This document shows positions 33,617 through 43,600 of a stretch of DNA of 64,000 nt, in pieces. Each line of letters opens with the position of its first letter. Within the stretch, counting starts at the first letter, position 1. Source of the DNA: Streptomyces alfalfae (GTDB taxonomy: Bacteria > Actinomycetota > Actinomycetes > Streptomycetales > Streptomycetaceae); assembly GCF_004127445.1 (NCBI RefSeq), contig NZ_QEXM01000001.1, positions 1-64,000 of the forward strand. Reading direction: 5' to 3'. The notes under the pieces were generated by a model, which was not told the DNA's origin, searched no databases, and worked only from the letters and a program-made list of their open reading frames with translations. Made by a program: the position numbers and the translations under genes.

Positions 33617-36559
33617 TCATGAGCGGCCCGCGGAGCCGCCCGCGTACGCCTGCGCGCCCCCGCCCACGAAGGTCTGCGCGGGCCCGCCCGCGAGGACGGG
33701 CTCCGCCGCGCCGCGCGGCACCGGGTACTCCCCGAGGGTGAGCGCCCTGCGCAGCCGGTGCTCGTCCAGCGGCCCGGAGAACGCCACGCCCTGCCCGTGC
33801 GTGCACCCCATCTCGCGCAGGACCGTCACCTGCTCGGGCAGGTCGACGCCGTCGGCCACGGAGAGCAGCCCGAGGTCGCCCGCTATGCGCAGCAGCCCCG
33901 AGGTGATCTTGTGGGCCCGCGCGGACTCGGCGACGCCCTCGACCAGGCCCCGGTCCAGCTTCAGGATGTCGACGGGCAGCCGGCGCAGCGCGGTGATCGC
34001 CGCGTACCCGCCGCCGAAGCCGTCGAGCGCGATGCGTACGCCGAGCCGGCGCAGGGCGGTGAGGCGGCGCTCCAGGTCGTCGAGGGGGACCCGGGGGTCG
34101 CTCTCCGCCAGTTCGATGACGAGCGCGCCCGAGGGCAGGCCGTACCGGGTCAGGAGCGCCTCGACGGAGCCGAGGGGCATGGAGCGGTCCAGGAGCATGC
34201 GCGCGCTCATCCGCACGGTGACCGGCACCGCGTGGCCGGCGCGCCCCCGCTCCGCGGCCTGCTCGACGGCCTTCTCCAGTGTCCAGCGGCCCAGCGCCGC
34301 CGTGCGGTCGCTCTCCCTGGTGTCGCGCCCGCCGTCCCTCTCCCCGGCCTTGGTGGCCCGCAGGAACTCGGCGGGGGTGTAGAGGATGCCCTGGGCCGAG
34401 CGCCAGCGGGGCTGTGCGGCGACCGCCGTGATCCGGCCGTCGTCGAGGGCGACCACGGGCTGGTGGAGCAGCGCGAACTCGCCGTCGTGCAGGGCGGCGC
34501 GCAGCCGGGTGGCCTGCTCCGCCTTGCGGGCGACGTCGGCCTGCATCTGCGGCGCGTACAGCTCCACGCGGCCCTTGCCCGCGGCCTTGGCGCGGTACAT
34601 CGCGAGGTCGGCGTTGCGCAGGAGTTCGCCCGCGCCGATGCCCGGCTCGGCGAACGCCACGCCGATGGACGCCGCGACGCGCACGTCGTTGCCGTCGATG
34701 GCGTAGGGCTGGGAGAGGGTGATTCTCAGCCGGTCGGCCAGTTCGTAGATGTGCCGTTCCCTCGCGGCCTGGTCCCTGGTCCCGTCGCCGACGATGAGGG
34801 CCGCGAACTCATCGCCGCCGAGCCGGGAGGCGGTGTCGCCCGAACGCACCGCCTCCTGAAGTCTGCGCGCCGCCTGGATGAGCAGTTCGTCCCCGGCCTG
34901 GTGGCCGATGGTGTCGTTGACCGCCTTGAAGCCGTCGAGGTCGATGAAGAGCACGGCCGTGCCGCGGTCGGTCACTCTGCGGCCGGTCAGCGCCTGGCCC
35001 ACCCGCCGGGTGAACAGGGCGCGGTTGGGCAGGTCGGTGAGCGGGTCGTGCTCGGCGTTGTGCTGCAACTGGGCCTGGAGCCGCACCCGTTCGGTGACGT
35101 CCCTGCTGTTGAAGATGAGGCCGCCCTGGTGGCGGTTGACGGTGGACTCGACGTTGAGCCAGTCGCCGTTGCCCGATCGGAAGCGGCACTCGATGCGGGT
35201 GGTCGGCTCGTCGGCCGGGTGGGCGGCGAGGAATCTGCGCACCTCGTGCACGACCCGGCCGAGGTCCTCGGGGTGCATCAGCGAGGCCAGTTCGGAGCCC
35301 ACCAGTTCGTCGGCGTCACGGCCGTAGACCCCGGCGGCGGCCGGGCTCACGTAGCGCAGGATGCCGTTGGGCGCGGCGATCATGATGACGTCGCTGGAGC
35401 CCTGGACCAGGGAGCGGAAGTGGTTCTCCTTCTGGGCCAGCTCCTGGGTGAGCGTGATGTTGTCCATGAGCATGATGCCCTGGCGGACGACGAGGGCGAG
35501 CACGACGGTGCCCGCGGTGAAGAGCACGACCCGGTCGACGCTGCGGCCGTTCAGGACGTTGTACAGGATGCCCAGCGTGCAGACCGCGGCGGCGAGGTAC
35601 GGCGTGAGGGCGGCGAGCGAACCGGCGATCGGACGCGTGCCGGACGCCTTCGGCTCGTCGGGCCCGCCGTCGTGCGCCTCGCGCGCGTGGACCTGCCCGG
35701 CCGGCCCGCGCACCTGCCAGGGGACGGCCCAGGGCGCGTACGCCAGGAGGAGGGAGCCCGTGAACCAGCCGGCGTCCAGCATCTGGCCCGAGCGGTAGCT
35801 CGTGTGCAGCAGGGGCGAGGTGAACAGGGCGTCGCACAGCACGGTCACCGCGAGCGCTCCGATCGCGGTGTTCACCGCGGTGCGGTGCGTCGACGATCGT
35901 CTGAAGTGCAGCGCCAGGACCATGCTGACCAGCGCGATGTCGAGCAGGGGGTAGGCGAGGGTAAGCGCGGCGTGCGCGACGCTCTGGCCCTCGAACTGCG
36001 CGGTGTGCGCGAGGGCGAGGCTCCAGGCGATGGTGAGGAGCGAGCCGCCGATCAGCCAGGAGTCCAGGGCGAGGCAGGTCCAGCCCGCCTTGGTCACCGG
36101 GCGTTTGGCGAGCACGAGCAGGCCGATGATGGCGGGTGGCGCGAAGCAGAGGAAGAACAGGTCGGCGTAGCCGGGGCTCGGCACGGGGCGGTCGAGCACG
36201 ACCTCGTACCAGCCCCAGACGCCGTTCCCGACGGCCGCCATCGCGGAGGAGAGTGCGAAGAGCAGCCATGCGGGTCGAAAGCGGCTGCGGCGCGTGCGGG
36301 AGTAGTGGAAGCAGGAGACCGCGGCCGCCGCCGCCGCGATGCTCAGCCCGAAGTCACCCATGATCAGGGCCAGCCGCTCGGACCCCCAGCCCGTCGCCGC
36401 GCCGGCGGCGTACCCGCCGCAGAGGAGCAGCAGGAGCACCTGGGAGACGAGGCAGCGCCCGCCCGGCAGGGGGCGGCGCAGCAGGGGTGCCGGCGGAGGC
36501 AGCGTCGGCGCCGCGAGCCCCTGGTCGAGGACGGCGGCGGAGCCCCGGGGGGTGCTCAC
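33617..36559 (-). CDS. cdgC: Membrane PAS-GGDEF protein with degenerate EAL domain (CdgC-like)
   Basis: About 980 aa from GTG 36559, with AGGGTGG 6 nt upstream; the frame is open to 36745. Roughly ten membrane segments fill residues ~30-390, then PAS (~400-510), GGDEF (~525-690) and EAL (~700-950). The cyclase motif RLGGDEF is intact and an inhibitory RxxD (RSGD) lies five residues before it. The EAL domain is decayed: EAL itself reads AVAAQ, the metal Asn in VNxS is Arg (VRMSARM), DDFGTG is DGFGGG and EGVE is DGVD. A diguanylate cyclase without phosphodiesterase activity is predicted. Symbol is by position next to ilvB and architecture, from memory of Streptomyces CdgC. Confidence 0.82.
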   Translation of the reverse strand: MSTPRGSAAVLDQGLAAPTLPPPAPLLRRPLPGGRCLVSQVLLLLLCGGYAAGAATGWGSERLALIMGDFGLSIAAAAAAVSCFHYSRTRRSRFRPAWLLFALSSAMAAVGNGVWGWYEVVLDRPVPSPGYADLFFLCFAPPAIIGLLVLAKRPVTKAGWTCLALDSWLIGGSLLTIAWSLALAHTAQFEGQSVAHAALTLAYPLLDIALVSMVLALHFRRSSTHRTAVNTAIGALAVTVLCDALFTSPLLHTSYRSGQMLDAGWFTGSLLLAYAPWAVPWQVRGPAGQVHAREAHDGGPDEPKASGTRPIAGSLAALTPYLAAAVCTLGILYNVLNGRSVDRVVLFTAGTVVLALVVRQGIMLMDNITLTQELAQKENHFRSLVQGSSDVIMIAAPNGILRYVSPAAAGVYGRDADELVGSELASLMHPEDLGRVVHEVRRFLAAHPADEPTTRIECRFRSGNGDWLNVESTVNRHQGGLIFNSRDVTERVRLQAQLQHNAEHDPLTDLPNRALFTRRVGQALTGRRVTDRGTAVLFIDLDGFKAVNDTIGHQAGDELLIQAARRLQEAVRSGDTASRLGGDEFAALIVGDGTRDQAARERHIYELADRLRITLSQPYAIDGNDVRVAASIGVAFAEPGIGAGELLRNADLAMYRAKAAGKGRVELYAPQMQADVARKAEQATRLRAALHDGEFALLHQPVVALDDGRITAVAAQPRWRSAQGILYTPAEFLRATKAGERDGGRDTRESDRTAALGRWTLEKAVEQAAERGRAGHAVPVTVRMSARMLLDRSMPLGSVEALLTRYGLPSGALVIELAESDPRVPLDDLERRLTALRRLGVRIALDGFGGGYAAITALRRLPVDILKLDRGLVEGVAESARAHKITSGLLRIAGDLGLLSVADGVDLPEQVTVLREMGCTHGQGVAFSGPLDEHRLRRALTLGEYPVPRGAAEPVLAGGPAQTFVGGGAQAYAGGSAGRS

Positions 36560-36984
36560 CGCGCCACCCTGGTCCGCGCCGTGCCGACCCGCGCCGCCCC
36601 GACCCGCGCCGCGCCCGTGCCCGGCCGGTCCGTGTGACGGCCGCACCGGCACGGCCACTGCGCGCTCCGGCGGTCGCCCGCCCGGGTCCCGGCTCGGCCG
36701 CTCGCGCGGGCCGGCGCGTGTGAGAGTCGGCGGCCGTCCCGCCACGTCGGATCGTCCGCCCCTGGGCCAAACATCACCCGTCGCCCCCCTTGCAGTCCGC
36801 TGTGCGTCCCCGGCGCCGCTGGTCCACGGCGCTTCCCCAGTCGGGACGATACACCAGGATCGTCACTCAGGGACATAGCCTCTCTACGCTCCGTGACTAC
36901 GCTCGACGGGGTGGGCACAGAGCGCACCCATATGGGTGCGCTGCGTGCGCGGGGTTGACTCGCGGGCCCGGGCGGACCTGCCCG
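36560..36984. other. 425-bp intergenic region upstream of the CdgC-like gene
   Basis: No gene was recognised. The part next to the CdgC-like gene (36560-36745) stays open in its frame but codes for Arg/Gly/Pro-rich sequence. At 36885-36896 TACGCTCCGTGA resembles a BldD box with two mismatches. At 36922-36943 lies a perfect 22-bp palindrome. Confidence 0.6.
36922..36943. promoter_or_regulatory. 22-bp perfect palindrome
   Basis: AGCGCACCCAT and ATGGGTGCGCT are immediately adjacent 11-bp arms. The site is 42 bases past the stop of the 2-hydroxyacid dehydrogenase gene and upstream of the CdgC-like gene. The absence of a spacer fits an operator; a terminator hairpin is the alternative. Confidence 0.45.
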
Positions 36985-37938
36985 TCAACCGGCCGTCGTG
37001 CGCACGACGTTGTCGACGGGCCGCCCCGCCGCGAACTTCGTCAGCTGCGCGGCCAGCAGCCGATGGGCGCGGGGCAGGAAAGCGGACGTAGGGCCTCCGA
37101 CATGGGGGGTGATGAGTGCTCCGGGAGCCTGCCACAGGGGATGGCCTGCGGGGAGCGGCTCCGGATCGGTCACGTCGAGCGCGGCCGTGAGGCGCCCGGA
37201 CTCCAGTTCGGCGATGAGCGCCTTGGTGTCGACGACGGGGCCGCGGGCGACGTTGACGAGGAGCGCGCCGTCCTTCATCCGGGCCAGGAAGTCGGCGTCC
37301 ACGAGGCCACGGGTGTCCTCGGTGAGCGGCGTCGACAGGATGACCACGTCGGCGTCGGGCAGCAGGGACGGCAGCTCGGCGAGCGGGCGCACGGGGCCGC
37401 GCTCCGAGGCACGGGCAGAGCGCGCGACGCGCGCCACCCGCGCGCATTCGAAGGGAGCGAGCCTGTCCTCGATGGCGGAGCCGATCGCCCCGTAGCCCAC
37501 GATGAGCACGGACTTGTCGGCGAGCGACGGGTTGAACCCCGTACGCCACTCCTGTGCGCGCTGTCCCTCGAAGAACCGCGGAAAGCCCCGCAGCGACGCC
37601 AGGATCAGGGCGAGGGCCAGCTCGGCGGTGCTCGCCTCGTGCACGCCGCGCGCGTTGCACAGGCGGACACCGGGCCGCAGGCACTTCAGCCCGGCGTCCA
37701 TCTGGTCGACCCCCGCCGACAGCGTCTGCACCACCCGTACGGACGACATCTCGGGCAGCGGGCGCACGGCGACCGCCGGGCCCTGGAGGTAGGGCACCAC
37801 GTAGAAGGCGCAGTCGGCGGGGTCGGCGGGGAACTCTTGGCCGCCGTCCCAGAAACGGTAGGTGAGGCCGGCCTCGGACGCCTCGGGCAGTCCCGGTATG
37901 TCGTGCGCCGCGAACGGAAGCCATACGTCAGTCGTCAT
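36985..37938 (-). CDS. D-2-hydroxyacid dehydrogenase family protein
   Basis: 317 aa from ATG 37938. NAD-binding loop VLIVGYGAIGSAIEDRL, catalytic Arg in LLVNVARGPVVD, Glu region ALDVTDPEPLP and catalytic His in LITPHVGGPTSAF. LPEMSSVRVVQTLSAGVDQM and NARGVHEASTAELALALIL are family blocks. It reduces a 2-keto acid or oxidises the D-hydroxy acid; substrate not predictable. Monocistronic, divergent from the aldo/keto reductase. Confidence 0.9.
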   Translation of the reverse strand: MTTDVWLPFAAHDIPGLPEASEAGLTYRFWDGGQEFPADPADCAFYVVPYLQGPAVAVRPLPEMSSVRVVQTLSAGVDQMDAGLKCLRPGVRLCNARGVHEASTAELALALILASLRGFPRFFEGQRAQEWRTGFNPSLADKSVLIVGYGAIGSAIEDRLAPFECARVARVARSARASERGPVRPLAELPSLLPDADVVILSTPLTEDTRGLVDADFLARMKDGALLVNVARGPVVDTKALIAELESGRLTAALDVTDPEPLPAGHPLWQAPGALITPHVGGPTSAFLPRAHRLLAAQLTKFAAGRPVDNVVRTTAG

Positions 37939-38056
37939 GCTCAGGAGGCTAGCCGTCCGCGGCCCGCGGGGAGCCAGCGCTCGGGTCCGACGGGACAGCG
38001 GCTAGTTTGGGTGATCTTCGGACGCGGAGTGACGCGGAGCGGGAGGGTACGGCCAG

Positions 38057-39073
38057 GTGGAGCGCAGGACGATCGGCGCGGGGGCGCTCGAAGTGGGCGC
38101 CGTCGGACTCGGCTGCATGCCGATGAGCTGGGCGTACACCGGCTCGCGGCAGCGCGGCGACGCGTCGCTGCGCACCGTGCACGCCGCGCTGGACGCGGGC
38201 GGGGAGGCGGCGACGCTGCTCGACACCGCCGACATGTACGGGCCCTTCACGAACGAGCTGCTGATCGGCCGGGTGCTCAAGGAGCGGCGCGGCGAGGCGT
38301 TCGTGTCGACCAAGTGCGGCCTGCTCGTGGGCGAGCAGCACATCGTCGCCAACGGCCGCCCCGGCTATGTGAAGCGGGCCTGCGACGCGTCGCTGCGGCG
38401 GCTCCAGACCGAGACCATCGACCTGTACCAGCTGCACCGCGTGGACCCCGAGGTCCCCGTGGAGGAGACCTGGGGCGCGATGGCGGAGCTGGTAGCGGCG
38501 GGGAAGGTGCGGGCCCTGGGACTGTGCGCCGTGGGGGCGCGCGCGGTGCGGCGCACGGCGCACGGCCGCCCGAGACCCGGTATGCACGACACGACGCTCC
38601 GGCTCCTCGAACGGGTGCAGCAGGTCTTCCCGGTGAGCGCGGTGGAGGCCGAGCTGTCCGTGTGGTCGCCGGAGGCGCTGGACGCGCTGCTGCCGTGGTG
38701 CGCCGCGCGCGGGGTCGGGTTCCTCGCGGCGATGCCGCTGGGGAATGGTTTCCTCACCGGGACGCTCACCCCCGGCCAGGGCTTCGAGCCGGACGATCTG
38801 CGGGCCCGCCACCCGCGCTTCACCGCCGAGATGATGGCGGCGAACCAGCCGCTGGTGGTGGGGCTGCGCCGGGTGGCGGAGCGGCACGGGGCGACCCCGG
38901 CGCAGATCGCGCTGGCCTGGACGCTCCGGCAGGGCCCGCACGTGGTGCCGATCCCGGGCGCCAAGCGGGCGCGCTGGGCGGAGGAGAACGCGGGGGCGGC
39001 GGCGGTGCGGCTGACGGAAGCGGACCTGGCGGAGATGGCGGCGCTGCCGCCCGCCCTGGGGTCGTGGGACTGA
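38057..39073 (+). CDS. Aldo/keto reductase
   Basis: 338 aa from GTG 38057, with GGGAGGG about 10 nt upstream. TIM-barrel AKR motifs: VGLGCMPMSW, catalytic Asp/Tyr in LLDTADMYGPFTNELLIGRVLK (in short: DTADMYG), Lys in VSTKCG, His in YQLHRVDP, and C-terminal VPIPGAKRARWAEENAGA for NADPH. Between GLCAVGAR and FPVSAVEAELS there is an insertion of about 15 extra residues (VRRTAHGRPRPGMHD region) not usual in AKR13-type enzymes. Substrate unknown. Confidence 0.88.
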   Translation: MERRTIGAGALEVGAVGLGCMPMSWAYTGSRQRGDASLRTVHAALDAGGEAATLLDTADMYGPFTNELLIGRVLKERRGEAFVSTKCGLLVGEQHIVANGRPGYVKRACDASLRRLQTETIDLYQLHRVDPEVPVEETWGAMAELVAAGKVRALGLCAVGARAVRRTAHGRPRPGMHDTTLRLLERVQQVFPVSAVEAELSVWSPEALDALLPWCAARGVGFLAAMPLGNGFLTGTLTPGQGFEPDDLRARHPRFTAEMMAANQPLVVGLRRVAERHGATPAQIALAWTLRQGPHVVPIPGAKRARWAEENAGAAAVRLTEADLAEMAALPPALGSWD

Positions 39074-39177
39074 GGTTCCGCCGCCGGAGCCGCTTCCGTG
39101 GCCGCGCCAGGGGAACCCGCGGGGCGCGAGCGGTGTATGAACAGGAGAAGAGCGCCGCCGTCGAAGGGACCCCGATC

Positions 39178-40341
39178 GTGCAACGACCCACTGTCACCGC
39201 CGTGTTGGCCGCTGCTGCCATCCTCGCCCTCACCGCCGGCTGCTCGTCGGGGGACGGCGACGGGACCGGCCGCCGCGAGAGCCCGCCGAAGCCGGAAGCC
39301 TCCAGCGGGTCCGCGACCGGGAAGCGGGGCGCCGACGCCCCGCCGGAGAAGGGCTCGGTGAAGGTCACCCGCACCGTGGCCACCGGCCTGAAGTCGCCGT
39401 GGGGCCTCGCCGAGCTGCCCGAGGGCGACCTGCTCGTCTCCTCGCGCGACGAGGGGACGATCACCCGGGTGGACGCCGAGACGGGCGAGAAGACGCGGCT
39501 CGGCTCGGTGCCCGGCGTCTCCCCCGGCGGCGAGGGCGGGCTGCTGGGCATCGCCCTCTCCCCCGCGTACGCCTCGGACCACATGGTGTACGCGTACTTC
39601 ACCACGGCGTCCGACAACCGCATCGTCCGTATGCCGTACGACGAGAAGAAGCCCTCCGGCCGGCGGCTCGGCGCGCCCGACACGATCCTCAAGGGCATCC
39701 CCAAGGGCTCGAACCACGACGGCGGCAGGATCGCCTTCGGGCCGGACAAGATGCTGTACGCGGGCGTGGGCGAGACGGGGGACACCGACCTGTCGCAGGA
39801 CAAGAAGTCCCTGGGCGGCAAGATCCTGCGCATCACTCCGGAGGGCGAGCCCGCCCCCGGCAACCCCTTCGAGGGGTCGGCCGTCTACTCCCTCGGCCAC
39901 CGCAACGTGCAGGGCCTCGCCTGGGACGAGCAGAAGCGGCTGTGGGCGTCGGAGTTCGGCCAGGACACCTGGGACGAGCTGAACGAGATCAAGGCCGGCG
40001 GCAACTACGGCTGGCCCGAGGCCGAGGGCAAGGAGGGCGGGGAGGGCTTCCGCGACCCGGTCGCCCAGTGGAAGACCTCCGAGGCCTCACCGAGCGGCGT
40101 GGCCTACGCCGAGGGCTCGATCTGGATGGCGGGGCTGCGCGGCGAGCGGCTGTGGCGCGTCCCGGTACGCGGCGTGGACGGCGAACCCGAGCCGCAGGCG
40201 TTCCTGGAGGGCGAGTACGGCCGGCTGCGCACGGTGCTCGCGGCGGGCGGCGACAAGCTGTGGGTGGTCACGAACGAGACGGACACCCGGGGGACGCCGG
40301 AGAAGGGCGACGACAAGATCCTCGAGGTGCGGGTGAAGTAG
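39178..40341 (+). CDS. PQQ-dependent aldose sugar dehydrogenase-like lipoprotein
   Basis: 387 aa from GTG 39178 after AAGGGAC. Residues 1-21 are a lipoprotein signal ending LALTAGC, so the protein is anchored outside the membrane. A Ser/Gly/Pro-rich linker leads to the GDH/GSDH six-bladed propeller: SPWGLAELPEGDLLVSSRDEG, GGEGGLLGIALSP, HDGGRIAFGPDKMLYAGVGETGD, SLGHRNVQGLAWD and GGNYGWPEAEG. The family oxidises aldoses with PQQ. Streptomyces generally lack obvious PQQ genes nearby, and none is here. Confidence 0.85.
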   Translation: MQRPTVTAVLAAAAILALTAGCSSGDGDGTGRRESPPKPEASSGSATGKRGADAPPEKGSVKVTRTVATGLKSPWGLAELPEGDLLVSSRDEGTITRVDAETGEKTRLGSVPGVSPGGEGGLLGIALSPAYASDHMVYAYFTTASDNRIVRMPYDEKKPSGRRLGAPDTILKGIPKGSNHDGGRIAFGPDKMLYAGVGETGDTDLSQDKKSLGGKILRITPEGEPAPGNPFEGSAVYSLGHRNVQGLAWDEQKRLWASEFGQDTWDELNEIKAGGNYGWPEAEGKEGGEGFRDPVAQWKTSEASPSGVAYAEGSIWMAGLRGERLWRVPVRGVDGEPEPQAFLEGEYGRLRTVLAAGGDKLWVVTNETDTRGTPEKGDDKILEVRVK

Positions 40342-40342
40342 T

Positions 40343-40576
40343 TCAGGCCGCCGGGGGCGGCTGCTCCGTCGCATCCGCCCCGTCCGTCTCGTCCGTCCTG
40401 TCAGCGCGGGGCGCGGGGACCGGCGGGCGTACGACCACCTTGCCCGAGGAGAGGTCTATCGGGCCCCGCCCGGGATCGCCGTCGGCGAGGTCGACGCGGG
40501 TCGTCTCCAGGCGCTTCTGCTCGTCGTCGGTGTGCTTGCGCCCCGGAGCGAACAGGGCCTCGATCGCGTTGAACAC
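40343..40576 (-). CDS. DUF6191 family small protein
   Basis: 77 aa from GTG 40576 (VFNAIEALFAPGRKH) with GAGGAGG just upstream. The conserved core FNAIEALFAPGRKHTDDEQKR and LADGDPGRGPIDLSSGKVVVR is the DUF6191 signature as I know it. The C-terminus is Pro/Asp/Thr rich. Soluble, function unknown. Its stop is one base from the convergent sugar dehydrogenase stop. Confidence 0.7.
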   Translation of the reverse strand: MFNAIEALFAPGRKHTDDEQKRLETTRVDLADGDPGRGPIDLSSGKVVVRPPVPAPRADRTDETDGADATEQPPPAA

Positions 40577-40656
40577 TGCGCCTCCTCGGAGTGGAGATCC
40601 TGCCGTCAAGCGTAGGCGACCGGACGCGGAACCGGCCGGGGCCGCGTCGGCGCAGG

Positions 40657-43600
40657 TCAGCCGCTCGCCTCGGCGCGCTCACCGCCCGGCGGGAACAGCC
40701 GGAGGCGGTGGGCGAGCGCGGCGGCCTCGCCCCGTCCGGTGACGGAGAGCTTGGCGAGGATGTTGGAGACGTGGACGCTCGCCGTCTTCGGGGAGATGAA
40801 GAGCTCCTCGGCGATCTGGCGGTTGCTGCGGCCCACCGCGACCAGCCGCAGGACGTCACGCTCCCGGCTGGTCAGGCCGAGCGCCTCGGCGGGGTCGGCG
40901 GGGGCGGCCGGGGCCCGCACGGGCTCGGCCGGGTCGAGGGCGAGGCGGGCGCGCTGGGCGAGCCCGGTGATCGCCTCGGTCAGCGGCCGCGCGCCGAGCC
41001 GCTCGGCCGTCTCACGGGCCTGGCGGAGCAGCCGGGCGGCGCTGTCGCGGTCGGGGGCGTCCGGGGCGAGCAGGGCCTCGGCGAGGCGGAGGCGGACGCG
41101 GGCGAGGTCGTAGGGGCGGCCGAGGGGTTCCACGGCGGCGGCCACCGCGGCCCAGTCGGCGGGACCGTCGCGGTCCTCGGAGCGCAGGAGTTCGGCGCGG
41201 GTCCACTCGTCGTAGGCGCGCCAGAGCGGGATGGGGGTGGCCAGGGACTTGGTGACCTCGCGGATGCGGGCGACGGCCGCGGGGCGGCCGGGCTCGGCGG
41301 CGGGCAGGCCGCGGGCGTCGGCCTCCATCGCGGCGGCGGCCAGGAGCAGCGGCCAGCCGTACTTGTAGGTGCCGAAGGGCAGGCCCGCGGCGAGGCCCCG
41401 CTCGACCTCGGCGCGGCCGTCGAGCACCCGGCCCTCGGCGGCGGCGATGCCGAGGGCGATGGCGGCCAGCGGCAGCGTGTACTGCGGCTGGGGGTCGTGG
41501 GTGCCGTAGTGGTGGCAGGCGCTCTGGAGGTGGCGGGTGGCGGCGGCGTGGTCGCCGCGGTAGAGCGCCATGCGCGCGGAGCACTGGGCGGCCGAGCCGC
41601 GGGGCTTGGCGCTCTGTGCGCAGCGGTGCGTCTGGACGACGGCCTCGGCCGCCTCGTCCCAGCGGCCGAGGGAGAGCAGTGACTCGGCGGCGTTGCCCCA
41701 GACCCAGCCCTCGGTGTCCATCAGGCCGTACTTCCGGCAGAACTCGATGCCCTCCATCGCGACCTTGACGGACTCGGCGGAGCGGCCGACGCCCTCCAGG
41801 GCCGACGGCAGGTTGATGTGGGCGCGGCTGAGGTCGGTGACCAGCCCCTGTTCGACGACGCGGTCCCTGACCTCGTACATCTCGGCGAGGCCGGTCTCGG
41901 GGTCGCCGGCCTCGATGAGGAGGTTGCCGCGGGTGAGCCGCGCGTTGAGCTCGATGGTGTCGGCCTTGACCATGCGGGCGTACTCGACGGCCCGCTCGGC
42001 GGCGGCCATGGTCTCGGGGCCGGGGGCGTGCAGCATGCCCCAGGAGGCGCGGTGGACCAGGACGTCGGCGTGCACCTCGGAGGGCGGCAGACCGCGCATC
42101 AGCTCCTGGGCCCTGGCGATCTCGTCCCAGCCGTCGCCGCGGCCGAGGGTGGAGACGAGACGGGAGCGCGAGACCCAGAACCAGGCCGCTCGCAGGGGGT
42201 CCTTGTCGTCGGCGAGGAGTCTCAGGGCCCGCTTGGTGATCTTCAGGGCGCGGTCGCGCTCGCCGCTGAGCCGTCCGGCGACGGTGGCCTCGGCCATCAG
42301 GTCCAGATAGCGAAGGGGCTCGGCCGGGTCGCCGCCGCAGGCGGGGTAGCCCTCCACGTAGTCGGCGGAGCGCAGCTCCTCGCGTACGTCCTCGGGGGCG
42401 TCGTCCCAGAGCTCCATGGCGCGTTCGAGCAGGCGGAGCTGTTCGGCGTAGGCGTGGCGCCTGCGGGCCTCGACGGAGGCGCGCAGCACGGCGGGCAGGG
42501 CCTTGGCGGCATCGTGCGCGTGGTACCAGTAGGTGGCGAGCCGGGCGGCGCGCTGGTCGGCGGCGACGAGCGCGGGATCGGCCTCCAGGGCCTCGGCGAA
42601 GCGGCGGTTGATGCGGGAGCGCTCGCCGGGCAGCAGGTCGTCGCTGACGGCCTCGCGGACCAGGGAGTGCCGGAAGCGGTAGCCGTCACCGTCGGGCGAG
42701 GCGAGCAGGATGTTGGCGCCGACCGCGGCCCGCAGGGCTTCGATCAGGTCGTCCTCGCCGAGCCCCACGACCTCGGCGAGCAGCGGGTACTCGACGGTGG
42801 AGCCGCCCTCGGCGACGATGCGCGCGACCCGCTGGGTGTCCTCGGGCAGTTCCTCTACGCGTACGAGGAGCAGATCGCGCAGCGAGTCGGTCAGGCCCGC
42901 GCAGCTGCCGCCGTGCGCGGCGACGGCCAGTTCCTCGACGAAGAAGGCGTTGCCGTCGGAGCGGTCGAATATGTCGTCGACCAGGGACGGTTCGGGTTCG
43001 GCCGCGAGGATGCCGGCCATCTGGCGGGCGACCTCGTCCTTGCTGAAGCGCCCGAGCTCGATGCGGCGCACGGTGCGCATCCGGTCCAGTTCGGCGAGGA
43101 GGGGGCGCAGCGGGTGGCGGCGGTGGATGTCGTCGGCGCGGTAGGTGGCGAGGAGGACGAGACGGCCGCCGCGCAGGGTGCGGAAGAGGTAGGCGAGGAG
43201 GTGCCGGGTGGAGGTGTCGGCCCAGTGCAGGTCCTCCAGGGCGATGACGACCGTGCGCTCTCGGGAGAGGCGCTCCAGGAGGCGGGCGGTCAGCTCGAAG
43301 AGGCGGGCCATGCCCTGCTCGTCGGAGCGGCCGCCGTGGCCGTGCGGGGCGGGCGCGGCCAGTTCGGGCAGGAGCCTGGCGAGCTCCTCCTCCTGGCCCT
43401 CGGCCGCCGCGGCCAGTTCCTCGGGGAGGCGGCGGCGCAGGGCGCGCAGGGCGGTGGAGAAGGGGGCGAACGGCAGGCCGTCGGCGCCGATCTCGACGCA
43501 GCCTCCGAGCGCGACGACGGCGCCCTGCTTCTCGGCCGCCGCCGTGAACTCCTCCACCAGGCGGGTCTTGCCGACGCCCGCCTCACCGCCGAGCAGCAAC

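Noticed and set aside
36560..36745. N-terminal extension of the CdgC-like protein
   Set aside because: The 62 extra codons are Arg/Gly/Pro-rich without helices, and a ribosome site stands before GTG 36559.
36790..39177. N-terminal extension of the sugar dehydrogenase frame back to 36790
   Set aside because: It crosses the 2-hydroxyacid dehydrogenase and aldo/keto reductase genes; the lipoprotein signal at 39178 sets the true start.
39178..40341. Complete PQQ-linked sugar oxidation locus
   Set aside because: No pqq biosynthesis genes or electron acceptor genes are near; only the propeller protein is supported.
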